NCBI GenBank assembly: GCA_009809945.1
Contig: WTPW01001275.1
Span: 79,958 to 143,957, forward strand
Origin: Gigaspora margarita
Taxonomy: Eukaryota; Glomeromycota; Glomeromycetes; Diversisporales; Gigasporaceae
Reading direction: 5' to 3'
DNA: 64,000 nucleotides
In this document: one piece after another, positions 1 to 11,301 of the stretch
Position numbering within the stretch: position 1 is the first letter of the stretch
Layout of the letters: each line of letters opens with the position of its first letter
Notes under the pieces: generated by a model
What the model was told of the DNA's origin: nothing
Databases searched by the model: none
The model's input: only the letters and a program-made list of their open reading frames with translations
Position numbers and translations under genes: made by a program

Positions 1-372
1 TTGGAGAATGGCAAGAGCAATTTCTCCTGGGTTTACAATGTCTACTTGGTAGCGGCAGCTAAAAATAATATCTCTGATACAGGCACGAATAGTAGAAGAA
101 TCTCGGGTAGAAGTTAGGCGAGCAAAGTTACTAGTAGTTTGGCCACTATAAGTGTCAGCGTGATAGGTTCCGGAATACCAATGCCAAAATCTTCCAAAGG
201 GTGTTTGTGAAAATACTCGACCACTAGTCCTAGGAGGAGGATAGCATTCAAGACAAGAAAGGTCAGAGGCACTTAATTGAAGTGACGAAAAAGGAAGAGA
301 AGGCTTCTGGTAATGTTCTGCTAAATGATTTCTAATATGTCGATTATATAATTCGTTGATGTCAGTAGTCAT
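1..372 (-). CDS. Partial open reading frame, probable retroelement gag-like protein (runs off window)
   Basis: On the minus strand an ATG at 372-370 opens a frame with no stop for 124 codons to the edge of the window, so the C-terminus is missing. The product starts MTTDINELYNRHIRN and contains a CLEC pair, a PPPRTSG turn and an aromatic run FGRFWHWYSG. I do not recognise a domain. Its context suggests the first ORF of an LTR retrotransposon: going upstream on the same strand come a CAG-rich leader (452-618), a primer-binding-site-like TTTGGTGCC motif (661-680) and a sequence ending in CTGTAACA (681) like an LTR end. Codon use is less AT-rich than the surroundings, which fits a recent insertion. 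The gag assignment is inference from position only; it could equally be an unrelated host exon. Confidence 0.4.
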   Translation of the reverse strand, partial: MTTDINELYNRHIRNHLAEHYQKPSLPFSSLQLSASDLSCLECYPPPRTSGRVFSQTPFGRFWHWYSGTYHADTYSGQTTSNFARLTSTRDSSTIRACIRDIIFSCRYQVDIVNPGEIALAILQ

Positions 373-451
373 AGGCCTTATGACTCTGAGCTAAGTCTTT
401 AAAATAGTTAATTGTTAGTAGTGTTCGTTAGTAAATACAATTACTAGAATA

Positions 452-618
452 CAGCAGCTAGGGAAAAAAAAAAGATGAGTAGATAGATAATAGCAGCAAG
501 AGAGAATAACAGCAGCAAAAAAGAATTAAACAGCAGCAAAAGAAGTGTTAATAGTGTAAGATAAAACAGCAGCAGCAATTATAGAGAGAGAGTCCTTTTA
601 GGATGAACAGCAGCAAGG
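452..618. repeat. CAGCAGCAA-rich leader
   Basis: The motif CAGCAGCAA recurs about six times with A-rich spacers between the partial reading frame and the primer-binding-site-like motif. If the LTR element is real this is its untranslated leader, read as TTGCTGCTG on the minus strand. Confidence 0.55.
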
Positions 619-660
619 TAGTGTAAGTAATTTCAAGAGTATCCAAATGTTTTAAAAGCT

Positions 661-680
661 TTCTGCCAGAAGGCACCAAA
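661..680 (-). other. Primer-binding-site-like motif
   Basis: On the minus strand the bases directly after ...CTGTAACA read TTTGGTGCCTTCTGGCAGAA. A TGG a few bases inside the LTR is the usual complement of the CCA end of a primer tRNA. The primer tRNA cannot be named from the window. Confidence 0.4.
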
Positions 681-863
681 TGTTACAGTAGGGAGGCCTT
701 CTTGTACTCCTTACTATAACAACGACACGGCTACAGGGATCCTTTAGCGGTTTATAGCGGTGTCCAAGAGGAGGTATAATTCCTTAGTCTGTAAGAAATT
801 ATACTCTTCTCTGTAGGCGGTTCGCGATAGTATCTAGAGTTCCAATAGTTTCTTTATTTAACA
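681..863 (-). mobile_element. Candidate short LTR (5' LTR of a minus-strand retroelement)
   Basis: On the minus strand the segment can be read as TGTTA...TAACA, the usual TG/CA ends with a 5-bp inverted repeat, followed by a primer-binding-site-like motif and an open frame. The outer boundary at 863 was chosen only because TAACA lies there; other CA ends further out are possible. The second LTR would lie to the left of the window. Confidence 0.35.
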
Positions 864-2092
864 ATAATAAGCAAGAGGGCTATTCCTAGGTTTCTATTCC
901 CAAGAAATCCCTTTTACAAGATATTTAATGAATATAAAGAGAAGTGGGTGTCTGAGTCTAATTTGACTAAGGGAAATTCTATGTCTTTAAATACATTTTA
1001 GAATAAGCGTTATAAACGTTGATTTGCAATGATAAACGTTACAATCATTATGAGCGACATAAGCATTATAAACGATATAATTGTTATAGGCGGTATAAGT
1101 GGTATAAGCGTTATAAGCGGTATAAGCGTTATAAGCGGTATAAGCGTTATAAGCGGTATAAGCGTTATAAGCGGTATAAGCGTTATAAGCAATATGAACT
1201 ATTCTAAATATCTAACTCCTCAATAATAATAACAATGTGAAAGACTAAGGATAATAATAATAAAATAAAATAATAATAAATAAAATATTCTAATAACATT
1301 AACTACTCGTTCTATAACAATATGATCAACATGATCAACAGTATAATTTTTTAATTTATTAAAAATTTTACTTAGCCAGCATTATATTTTATAGTGATTA
1401 AGGCCTTACCAAAATTGGAACACCTCTGGCACTGTACAGAAGTCACTATCTAATAAGAAGTTGAAGCATGGAGGCATGTGCATGTCAAGACCCAATGGAG
1501 CTCTGGGCATACCCATATGGGAGTTTTTGAACGTTATGAGAATCTGGAACCACCAATACAGGTATAGCTAGTACAAGTGCATGCAGTGGTAACCAGAGAC
1601 TACAACTGCTAAGAATCATTATAAAACAATGATGCACCTGAAACTTCTGAGCCTCAAGATACCATCCAACTATATTTGGCACTGGAAGCACTTGTGAAAC
1701 ATGTTCAGATATCTTATCACCATATAAAAAAATACAATCATTAGCTTATTATTGAATGAAGACGTTAAGTCCTAGAATATGAAGTCACAGGAAACAAGCT
1801 AGTTGGGTAGCATGCAGGTTTGAGATACTCACCCAATGTGATAGAGGCAGCTGCATAGCTTAAAATACGAACTTCTAGAAAGTACGCTAGTAGGAACTTG
1901 AGAATACTCTTCAGGTACACCAAATTGGAAGCATAAAGTGTCTACCTGGCAATACACACCAAATTGGAAGTTTATATTAGGTAATGAGGGTAAAGTGGTG
2001 AACATGTGAATACTAATTGGCAGTTGGTGAAGAATGTACAAAAAAAGGTCAACTATATAGTGGGAATACAGAAGGCTCTAGTAGGTTTTAGC
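864..2092. other. Non-coding region with minisatellite and low-complexity DNA
   Basis: Apart from the 18-bp minisatellite at 1091-1190 and an AATAAT-rich stretch near 1255-1290, no gene is visible. Short open frames on both strands between 1485 and 2041 have no recognisable motif. Confidence 0.5.
1091..1190. repeat. 18-bp minisatellite CGGTATAAGCGTTATAAG
   Basis: Five consecutive 18-bp units occupy 1100-1189; the last four are identical and the first has one change. Each unit is itself two 9-mers (CGGTATAAG and CGTTATAAG). Degenerate 9-mers continue left to about 1007, so the array appears to have grown from a 9-bp seed. Open frames across it are by-products of a period divisible by three. 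Confidence 0.95.
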
Positions 2093-2272
2093 AGGACCAC
2101 GAAATATACATAGATAGGTCAGGTTAATTATAGGCTTACTAAAAAAGAAAATATCTGCAGAAAAAACTTTAAAAATAAGCAAAAAATTACTATAAATGAA
2201 AAAGATCTGCATAAAAAACCTCAAAAATAAGCAAACTCATACCTGACTTATCTATATATATTTCAGGGTCCT
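2093..2272. mobile_element. hAT-like MITE, copy 1 (180 bp)
   Basis: This element is closely similar over its whole 180 bp to the one at 43187-43366. Its ends AGGACCACGAAATATACATA and the complement of ...TTTCAGGGTCCT are terminal inverted repeats of about 32 bp with a few mismatches. It is flanked by GTTTTAGC (2085-2092) and GCTTTAGC (2273-2280), a 7/8 match, consistent with the 8-bp target duplication of hAT transposons. There is no coding capacity, so it must have been moved by a transposase elsewhere. Confidence 0.85.
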
Positions 2273-2280
2273 GCTTTAGC

Positions 2281-4197
2281 TATGGATAAATGGTTGTCTG
2301 ACCTAAAGTTCTAGTCTTAATACTTGTATATAATATGTATGTGTTTATAGCACTACAATATATTAATTTGCTTAAGTATTAATAAAGTTTGGAGCAGGTG
2401 CTACTCCCGGGGTTTCTCTAAATATTAAAAAAAATTTATAGTGATTAATAGATTATTAATTTATTGCACTTGCATGGCATAATACAACAATTATATTATA
2501 TTACAAATCACATTAATTACCGGATTGTAATTACTAAAAATACCTAATATACCCTACCTACTCTAACATTAACCCAAATCTAACTAACAGCAAAAACAAA
2601 ACTATTGGCTATGCATAAATATATATTTTTATACACTATTTCATTATATTCAGTATAGCTTGTATTGCTTTACTTATGCTCAGCAACACAAATAGAGCTC
2701 ATTTCATTCACCCTATAGTCACTTCACTTAGCTATTACCTTCGCTTTGCAACCTTTTTAAATATTTGTTACAACCATAACTACTCTACTCTAACTTACTC
2801 TAACCCTAGCTCAACCTAATAACTCAACAAAATTTCACAATGAGAGTACTTCAGTTACAAAGTAAAATAATAGTATCAATGATATAAAAAAAGTAATTTA
2901 TCATTCTGATTATAGCAACACCAATGATGAAGGTAAAAAAAGATGCACTTGATGGAATTAAAAGAATGTTTGTAAGAAAATCTGAATACTATACTTCTAA
3001 ATATAGCCACTAACCAGAGCATCATATGCCTCAAGAATGTTCTAAAAAAAAAGAAATGTTAGTAAAAATTCAAGACAGAATAACAAAACAACAAATAATA
3101 TAACTCTGAATTCAAGAAAGCCCAAAATAGCTTAACAAACTATAACTAACAAACCTAAAAATATACTAGCCACGTAATTCACTCTAACCCTATCTAACAA
3201 ATATGTGTCATAATCACACAAACAGAAAAATTATTACATTAGCACAGCAAAACATACAACAAAATTCAAATAACAACATCATAGGCACGAAATCACACCA
3301 GACAACATTCAAAAGTAACAACACTAAATGTATAGTATAATAAGTGAATTACAACACAAACAAAGCACAATTCATACCAACACCAAGGCAATAGCACAGA
3401 AAGTACAGTGCAACTAGCGAAATTATAACAAAACAAGCAATACAAAATGAGTAGCAAAGCAGCAAAGACAAAGCAAATAGCAAGGCAAGCAAAACAAAGC
3501 AAATAGCAAAGCAAGTGGTTAAGCAAACAGCAAAGCAAGTAGCAAAAACCTCAATAACAGCACCTAAATGATGAGTCCATAGCAACAACACCAAGAAAAT
3601 GATACCAAAGTGATGATACCAAACAATAACACCCAATAATGACAACAGCGAAGATACTACAAAACATAACAAATTATCTGGAAAATGGTAGCAAAAAAAA
3701 ATAAATAAATAAAAAAATATATACAAAAAAAAAAGCATAACAAAAAGTACAAAAAAAAGTAATTATCAATAATTACTGATTGTATATATAACCTGTGATC
3801 AGGGTGCACTATGGTGCAGAGTGTACCAAAATATAAATCTCTTTTTTTAATTTGTTTTTTTTTTAATTTGTTTTAATTTTATTTTTAAATTATTTTTTTT
3901 TATTATTTTTTTTAAGAATTAATTTTATTATACCTGTAGGTTATATTAAATTTTTTGTATCTATTATTTTGATTATATGATATTACATACAAACTAGTAA
4001 TACTGATATTGTTTATATTATGTTAGAGTTAGGGTGAGAGCTATGTTAGAATTAGGATTTAGACTATTATATAGTAAAATTATTCAAAAAAAATATTTGT
4101 TTTAAGTTTTCTAATCATATAATGTTATATTTAGGCTTCTGGCTATCCATGGGTACCAATTGATAGTACCAGAAGTACTAGACCAGAATATTAATTT
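2281..4197. other. Non-coding AT-rich region
   Basis: No gene was recognised. A CA/GCAAA-rich low-complexity stretch (about 3240-3560) creates long minus-strand frames of leucine/cysteine-rich residues with no domain. T-rich tracts follow at 3840-3915, and single TTAGGG-like words occur near 4025. Confidence 0.5.
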
Positions 4198-4276
4198 CTG
4201 GGCCCTTGGATAAGAGTAAGGGCTCCAGGTGCTGGGCCCTTGAATAAGAGTAAGGGCTCCAGGTGCTGGGCCCTTA
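4198..4276. repeat. 34-bp tandem repeat
   Basis: Two full units (4198-4231, 4232-4265) differ by one base, and a third begins CTGGGCCCTTA before diverging. It is GC-richer than its surroundings. Confidence 0.85.
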
Positions 4277-4939
4277 TAAAGCTGAGTAGGGCCTGGGTAA
4301 TACTGCTTACTGCCTATAGTTACTGGTTAATATATTTTATATGACCAATAACCAATTATAATACAGGTGCATAATATATATCAGTAAACTGATATGTTAT
4401 AAGAAACTTTATATATATATATATTATTTTTTTTGACAATCTTGATCTATGTTTATTAGTTATTCTTGTTTTATATTTACATAGTACAAAAAAAAATATA
4501 ATTATTATAATAGGCCAATACCCAGTTTACTTAGTTGGTGCCCAAGTATGATTGTTATACTAGTGTTCATCAAATGGAAGCTACCTATGTGCTCTTGACA
4601 TGTGTACATCTTCTGCATATAATGAGGTACCCAGTTACCTCAAAGAAATTCAAAACATTAAAGTTAACATTTGGTCCACTATGTTAATGGGATTGAACTA
4701 GAAGCTTGCATCAAAATTGATGTGTGTATAAGCTCCTTAATCACATCTATTTGATCTTTAGTGTCTTGCTTTTTGAGATCTAACCCTTGGGCAGTTCACC
4801 TACTTTCTATGAGGGCTTGCTTTTTCCTTTGCAAAACTTGGCAGTCAGACCTTTTTGTTTAAGTGTTCTATTTATGCCTGAAGACTTTTCTTATTCGACC
4901 ACTAACTCCCACCTTCTTTTCAGATGTACTAGTAGAAAC

Positions 4940-6050
4940 ATCTTGAACTATATAAATTAACCTTCAAAAATATTTGCTACCTCTCTCAGGCTTGTAATCA
5001 CAAACTGACTCTATCAAAATCATACTTTTCTACTATTTCATATAGCAAGTCCAGAGCTACATGAGTGCATTTGCACTTTAGCTCTTTAAAAACAGGCTTT
5101 TTTAAGTCTATTAGGCTCACTTGTTCTTTGTGTGTTTCCTCTAATAACTACCAAACTGTGTTATACTTATATTAATTACAACTTTTTATTTTCTGTAAAA
5201 AACTGCAGCAAATCAGATAATTGATGCTCTCTTTCACATTATCTTTACAAAGAATACAATTTGGAGAAGTATACAAATTAGGTCTTCTAATATGCAGCTT
5301 CTCTAATATTAGTAAAAGGTTGGCAAATCCTTTAACCCTTGTAGAGAGCATCTTGTTTTGTTTAATTGATGTGCACCTGATTCTACTTATTTTCTTAAAT
5401 CTGCTCTAACTGTAAGCCCACAATAATTTACTCTTTGAGTTTATATGATTGTAATATGAATTCTTCTTTAATGTGAGCCAAAATTCTTCTGCTTGCTTTT
5501 GCTTTAGTACTATAATAAATTTCTTTGGTAAATGCTCCATCTGGATCTGGTTTTACTTTAGAACTATATTCCACTGAGATTGGCTTTTAATTGTCCAAAG
5601 CCATGAGTTATCTGACTTTGCCTCTTCTTTCACTAGTACATTAGCAAGCTCATTCCACCTATTACCTGTGTGAGTCTTAACTTTGTAGAATTGAACAGAT
5701 AATTCTTTACTGTCAATAGTTTCTACTGTCTTATCAAGTATCACACCATTCTTGAATTTTAATGTATACTTAAAGCTTCTTTTTACTAGTATTTCTTCAA
5801 TTGTGTCTATTGCTCTTGCACTGTCCAATTTGATTAACACACTAACCTTTGATTTGGTTGTCAATAGGGTACATAAAACTGCAACTAACTCGGGTCTAGT
5901 TGATGAAGGCCAATACTCAATTCTAATTTTGCCTGTTGCTATTATACTACTTTTATCTTTCTCTACGTGCACTCAGACTGCTCTCATTCTATCTATCTCT
6001 TCTTTTATTTTCTAATACCATGAACTGTCTGTATAAAAAGCATAACTATG
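4940..6050 (-). pseudogene. Non-LTR retrotransposon remnant: RNase H domain and zinc-knuckle tail
   Basis: The minus-strand frame from about 6050 to 5553 holds a ribonuclease H fold in the usual order: YTDSS (first catalytic Asp), TRPELVAVL (catalytic Glu), LIKLDSARAID (second Asp) and KTHTGNRWNELANVL (His and the Trp-Asn-Glu motif). The last motif reads AN where active enzymes have AD. Two in-frame stops, TAG near 6012 and TGA near 5965, lie between the first and second motifs. About 250 bp downstream another frame reads NCILCKDNVKES...LICC, a CxxC zinc-knuckle like that ending many fungal LINE ORF2 proteins. Further 3' fragments to about 4940 look similarly decayed. Known role of the family: removal of RNA from the RNA:DNA hybrid during target-primed reverse transcription. 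No reverse transcriptase domain was seen, so this is a truncated, dead 3' end. Confidence 0.65.
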
Positions 6051-6916
6051 TTCTTCCTTTTGTAAATTAGCTTTAACTAAATCTATTAAGATTTTCTCTA
6101 AAATGCTATCTAATTTTTACTTACTATCTCTAAGGGTTCTATATAAATAACTCTACTATATTATTCTCTACTTCCAAGAGTTGTTCACTTCTATCCTTTT
6201 TTAAATCTAACAGGATCTCTATTACCCAATTTTGTTATCTTTTTACTACTTTATCTATTCTTTCTACAATCTCATCCTTTCTTACTACTATAACACATCC
6301 ATTTTTCTTTTTTTATCTTTGTACAATAACTGGCATCTGACACTTGAGTATTGTATTCTTGCTACAAACACTAACTTCCAACCAGAGCTCTACTATAAAT
6401 CTCATTTTATTCTTTTAGTAATCCAATCTATGGTATAATGTTCTGCATAGTCTTTCCCTTTTTTACAGACAATTTAGTCTTTGAACCTTCTATCGCTTCT
6501 TACAGATTTAGTTTTGGGATTAGCACCAAATTATTTACTTGTTCCTTGCAATATTCTGCTCTCATAATCAACTTGGTCTGGCCTTAATGACAATAGAATA
6601 TAGAATCAAGTAAAAAAATAGTAAGTACTGTACTATATAATAATCAAATAAAACAAAACCAGGTTTACAAATGCAACTCACCCTGAAATGGAGAAAACAC
6701 ATGATTCTATTATTTTCTCACTAGAATTTCTTCATTTATATTTCTTTACTTATGGCCAGCTTGTTCCACATATAGGGATAACAACACTAGCTACAATAAT
6801 CCTAGCACAATTGGCTTGTTTAGGCAGGTAGAAATAACCCCACTGACTGCTATTTCTTTTATGTGATACCATTGCCATTCTGGCAATTAATAATTTCACA
6901 TATTTCTGACAAACTA
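6051..6916. other. AT-rich region, possible further LINE debris
   Basis: Minus-strand frames carry short protein-like pieces (for example KDYAEHYTIDWITKR near 6400-6460) broken by stops. They may belong to the element whose RNase H lies just downstream, but no motif confirms it. Confidence 0.3.
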
Positions 6917-7103
6917 GTGTTCTGCATGATTCAGACTGGGTGGGTATTTTTAAAGATCCAGACCTGGTTCAAACATTGATTCAGATCTAAAGTTAGGTTC
7001 CAAACTCATATTATTTAGATCTAGGTCTGGTCCAGATCCATAAAATCTCTAAATTTATAAATTTATATAGATGCTATAGTTGACAAAACCCTAATATCCC
7101 ATA

Positions 7104-7136
<33 letters not shown>

Positions 7137-7547
7137 TTGCAGCTGTTGTTTCATAAATTCTGGGTCACTTGGGTGAAAAATTTTTTGTTAACCTATGACA
7201 AAGCCACCAAAAAGTTGTAAAAATTTTATTTTTATAAATAAATTAATACTGTATAAAATATATTTAAATATATTTAAACTAATTAATAAATAAATTATAT
7301 ATTTTATGAATTAAATTAGTAAATATATAATAATAAATTAAATTCCCATAGCATTAATATTTATGAAACAGCTGAAATCAGCCAATAAGCAATTAGTATT
7401 GTTCTAATAGTACCAGACTGGGTATTACTCAGGCAGATCTTTGTGTGGGTCCAAACCCATATTGATTCTAATAAATTAAGAGTTCGAACTCAGTCCACTT
7501 AACAGACTGAACTGGACCAGATCAGACCCAGATCTTTTGCAGAACAC
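6917..7547. mobile_element. TA-flanked inverted-repeat element (631 bp)
   Basis: The ends are GTGTTCTGCA and TGCAGAACAC, a perfect 10-bp terminal inverted repeat, flanked on both sides by TA (6915-6916, 7548-7549). Weaker inverted similarity continues inward (CAGACTGGGT / GATCTGGGTC). A run of about 30 A lies at 7107-7134. TA flanks suggest a Tc1/mariner-type non-autonomous element. No coding sequence. Confidence 0.6.
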
Positions 7548-7844
7548 TACTAACAATATCAATAAAATCATCTCTGCCCTAAATTATTCACTGGCATGGT
7601 CCAAAAATGTAAAGTATATTACATAATGCGAATACTTTTCAACTTTATTCTTGGCTTTCTTACTTGCAATTCTGTGCATCTATACGAATTCATGCACATT
7701 CATATATTGGTAGCAGTAGTCTAAATTATATATTATTTTAAAAAAATTTAGATTAATGAATATCAAAAATCATCCCATTTCAGGAGCCAAAAATATTTTA
7801 GATAGCTAAAACAATTTTAAGATGTGAATATGTTATTATATTTA

Positions 7845-8104
7845 GAGCTGTGTTATTAATCACCTGATTATTTTTTATTAGAGGCCTATCCTCTCCTCCC
7901 CTTCTTAATATAGATTTGGTCAGGTTCCTATATATAATTTTAACTTTTTTTACCCACTCCCCCCTAGAAAATCACCTGATTATTTTTTATTAGAGGCCTA
8001 CCTCCTCCTTCTTTTCTTAATATAGATTTGGTCAGGTTCCTATATATATTTTTAACTTTTTTAACCCCTCCCTCTAGAAAATCACCTGATTTTTGCTATT
8101 CCCC
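7845..8104. mobile_element. PIF/Harbinger-like MITE with internal duplication (260 bp)
   Basis: It begins GAGCTGTGTTATTAATCACC and ends TTTTTGCTATTCCCC, flanked by TTA on both sides (7842-7844, 8105-8107). The same element at 14858-15007 is flanked by TAA. In this copy the central unit of about 120 bp (AATCACCTGATTATTTTTTA to CCTCTAGAAA) is present twice in tandem. Three-base TWA duplications are the hallmark of PIF/Harbinger transposition. The terminal inverted repeats are degenerate. Confidence 0.7.
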
Positions 8105-8107
8105 TTA

Positions 8108-8818
8108 CTGAAATACACCATGTTCCAATATTTATATAATTTAACCAAATGTAAATTAATATCATTTATTAGAGATATTGATTAATTGCCATGAAATTAA
8201 ATTTTTATTGCAATTTTCTTAATTTTGAGCCTTTTTTGTTGTTTTTCTTTATTAAAATAAACTTAATATCCTTTATAAATAAAAATTTTCGCTGTTAAAA
8301 GTGCTCAAATTATGTTGATAGCTTTTTAATTTGTACAAAATTGTTCAATTATTGTGATCCTACATGAACCTTCTCCCTGTAATTAAATTTAAAAATCACC
8401 TGATCTAATTGGAGATGTGCTTTATACATTATGCATGCTGCATTATGCAATGCATAATATTGCATAATGTAATGCAAGACTTGTAAAATTTAAAAATGCA
8501 CATAGAGGTTATTATATAATTTTGATCTAATTAAAATTATGTAATTTGCTTTTATTCTAACAATATTTTTTTAAATTAGAACTTATAAATTATAAATGTA
8601 AATACAGTTAGTATTAATAACATATATTAATAAACTACATGCTACAGATCAACAGGAATGATAACAAAGCTCATAATAAAATCAACAATAATTTGATATA
8701 AGCTAACTTAGCCTTGACCATATACCAACTTGCTAGAATACAAGTAAGTTCTATAATATAGCTTTTTAATATACATTAACTCCCATAAAAATTATAATTT
8801 CCATATGAGCTTATTTAT
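8108..8818. other. Non-coding AT-rich region
   Basis: No gene was seen. A TGCATAATG-type short repeat with palindromes lies at about 8430-8475 (TGCATTATGCAATGCATAAT), and the same TGCATAATG words recur near 10330-10370. Confidence 0.4.
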
Positions 8819-8835
8819 CTTAACTGCATAAATAT

Positions 8836-9342
8836 TTTTTTTTTTGGCAATCCTGCCACAATGTCTTAAACGATACATATACTTATACTAAGGTTTCCAA
8901 CTACTGCTATTAACCCTATCATTTTTCTGCAAATATGGCTCACCTGGCTGCTCTAAGGTGCCCAGATCTGATCGCCTCACTGGCCATTTTTCTATCCTCA
9001 GGAACTCCAACTACTGAAAGCTATCTCTCAGGTCATGTAATAGTGGTCGGCATCCTGCACCACGAGTTCATGTAGTATCTTCATCAGACTTAGGCCTCGC
9101 ATTACATCTCGTGACTTTGGTTATTCCAAATCAGGTTCTAACTCATTTCATTTCACCATCAAAGATTTGATAATAGCAACTGCCCAATTAAGTCCATCTG
9201 TAGATGTCCTGGGTCCCTGGTTCCCACAGTGTTTCAGTTCCCTAATCAGCTGGTTTTTCCATTTTGCCTCTAGGAGGATTTGAACTGGCAACCTTCGATT
9301 TGTGACCTGGAAGCATAACTACTATGCTATTGACCCGCAGGT
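8836..9342 (-). mobile_element. tRNA-derived SINE with 17-bp target duplication (507 bp)
   Basis: The element is oriented on the minus strand. Its head (9342 down to about 9265) is tRNA-like: an A-box-like CAATAGCATAGTAGTTATG (about 9316-9334) and a B-box-like AGTTCAAATCC (9286-9276) at tRNA spacing. The tail is a run of A (T on the plus strand, 8836-8845). Both sides carry the identical 17-bp sequence CTTAACTGCATAAATAT (8819-8835 and 9343-9359), a target-site duplication typical of LINE-mediated integration. The body has no long open frame. SINEs are transcribed by RNA polymerase III from the internal boxes and moved by a partner LINE's proteins. The perfect duplication suggests a fairly young insertion. 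Confidence 0.92.
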
Positions 9343-9359
9343 CTTAACTGCATAAATAT

Positions 9360-10738
9360 CAAAATAATTTCAATGCAAAACAACTACATCTTTAACCAAT
9401 AATTATAATTGCCCAAATAACAAAATATTTTTAAATATCTCACAATAAGAATTTTAATTATATTATTTATTTTGGTTTTATAAAATGATAATTTCAATAC
9501 AACTAACTTAACATATATTGTAACCAAATTACTAAATAACTTCAATAAAAATTATTTACAATAGCTTACAATAAAAATTACAATAACTAAATTAACTCAA
9601 ACTTAACTATATAAAAAATAATTCAATTCAGATACAATTTAATCTTAATTATGCTATAAATAGCAAAATACTAAGAAAACTACAATAAAATATTATATGA
9701 CTTTTATTAAATTAAATCATGTACTATTATTACTAATAGGGCACTAGTGGCACCTACAAACACTTGTATGACTATATTTCTAATACAAACTAACAAAACA
9801 ACTATATACTGGCAACAAAATTTTTTTATTGCAAACACAATAATAATTTCAATACATAAATTAATTCAATCTTTATTGATTAATATGCACCTCAATTATC
9901 ATTATTTTTTATAGCAAAATTTGTTTATAGTAAATAATAATATTGTAGAATTTGCAATTATAATTCCAATGCAAAATGTGTATTATAATAGCAAGTTTAT
10001 AGCAAAACTTTTATTATAAATTTATGATAGAATTTTGGCTATATGCCAATATAACTGCAATTGCATATGTATTATCATAGTTGTTTGTAATTTTTGTAAC
10101 AAATTTTTTACAATAAATTATGATATTATGATAGGATAATTTAATACATACAGTAAGCTACTACATTAGTAATACAACCTAATTTAACTACTTTTGAACT
10201 TTTTAATGACTAGTTCTTGCAAATTTTAGCAATTTGAAAGGGTGCTAATTAGTTATATACTACTATTATATTCATTATTATTCTTAAAATTAAATCTAAT
10301 AAAATAATTATATGATATAAAGTTGCAGAATTGCATAAAGCATCATGCTGCATAATGTTATATTATGCAAGCAAAGGCAAAAAAAACCTGTATTTGCATA
10401 TTTCTAGATCTAATACAATACTATTTTCTACCTATTGCAATATTGCTAGTTAATTTAAATTATAAATTGCCCTAGCCTAATATTAATTCATTCTCCTAGC
10501 CAATTAAAATTTAAATATTCTTTTGATTAGATAAAGTTTAAAATTTACAATCTAACATTAATTTTTCAGCAGATAGGGTATTAAAAATCAACTGACCTTA
10601 ATAGTTTTCAACAAAAGTTAACTTTATTATTTTTATTTTTATAAAAATAACTTATTTGTGAATGTGTATAATGCATTTATATATGTTTATTTTAGTATGC
10701 TTTCAGAAAAATACAGGTTGTTAAATAGACTCATATAA
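9360..10738. other. Non-coding AT-rich region with degenerate short repeats
   Basis: Words such as ATAATTTCAATACA and TAGCAAAATTT recur irregularly, suggesting very old tandem repeats, but no period or gene can be defined. Confidence 0.35.
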
Positions 10739-11300
10739 TAATTGTCATGGCTGATGCTGAAGTTGGCTGATGCTGAAGCTCACATGACATATTAGTTTAA
10801 TTGTTGCAGGATCATCAACAGCTATAAAATTATTGAAAATTTATTTATGTTAGGGTTAGAGTTAGGGTTAGAACTAGAAGTTAGCATATTGTATAGTAAA
10901 ATCACTTAAGAAAAACTTTTAGTTAGTGTATAATGAGTAGTTTTTTATGTGAATTTTTGATTTTTTTCAAGTTTTTTCAAAGTTGATATTGTTTTTATCC
11001 ACTAAATCATAATTTACTATTGGCTAATTTCCATAGATCATCACGTGAGCTTTAGTATCAGCTATGATAATAATTGTCACAAATCATAATTAAAATGAAA
11101 TCTACATTTTTTACTTAACCTGCTAGCCTTCTAAAATCCACTAATACTTGTTTATTATAATTTTTTTAAAACTAACCCTAACCCTAAACCCCTAACCCTA
11201 AAAAATACACACCAAAAAAATTTAGTTTTCAAGAGTTTATACTATAATTTCATTTTAATCTGGATTTTATTATGATCCGCCACAATAATTATTTATTGTT
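10739..11300. repeat. Inverted-repeat cluster with telomere-like motifs
   Basis: AATTGTCATGGCTGATGCTG at the left is mirrored by CAGCTATGATAATAATTGTC near 11060-11080; within it GCTGATGCTGAAG is present twice in tandem. Telomere-type words lie in opposite orientation: TTAGGGTTAGAGTTAGGG near 10850 and CTAACCCTAACCCTAAACCC near 11171. The flanks of these words are also inverted (TTAGAACT / AAAACTAA), so they look like arms of a larger fold-back rather than an added telomere. Confidence 0.5.
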
Positions 11301-11301
11301 A

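Noticed and set aside
3293-3738. 129-codon Leu/Cys/Phe-rich minus-strand frame resembling a membrane protein
   Set aside because: It lies over a GCAAA-rich low-complexity repeat; the hydrophobicity reflects base composition, with no domain or splice context.
9265-9342. Possible minus-strand tRNA gene
   Set aside because: The stems are imperfect and it is the head of the SINE bounded by 17-bp duplications.
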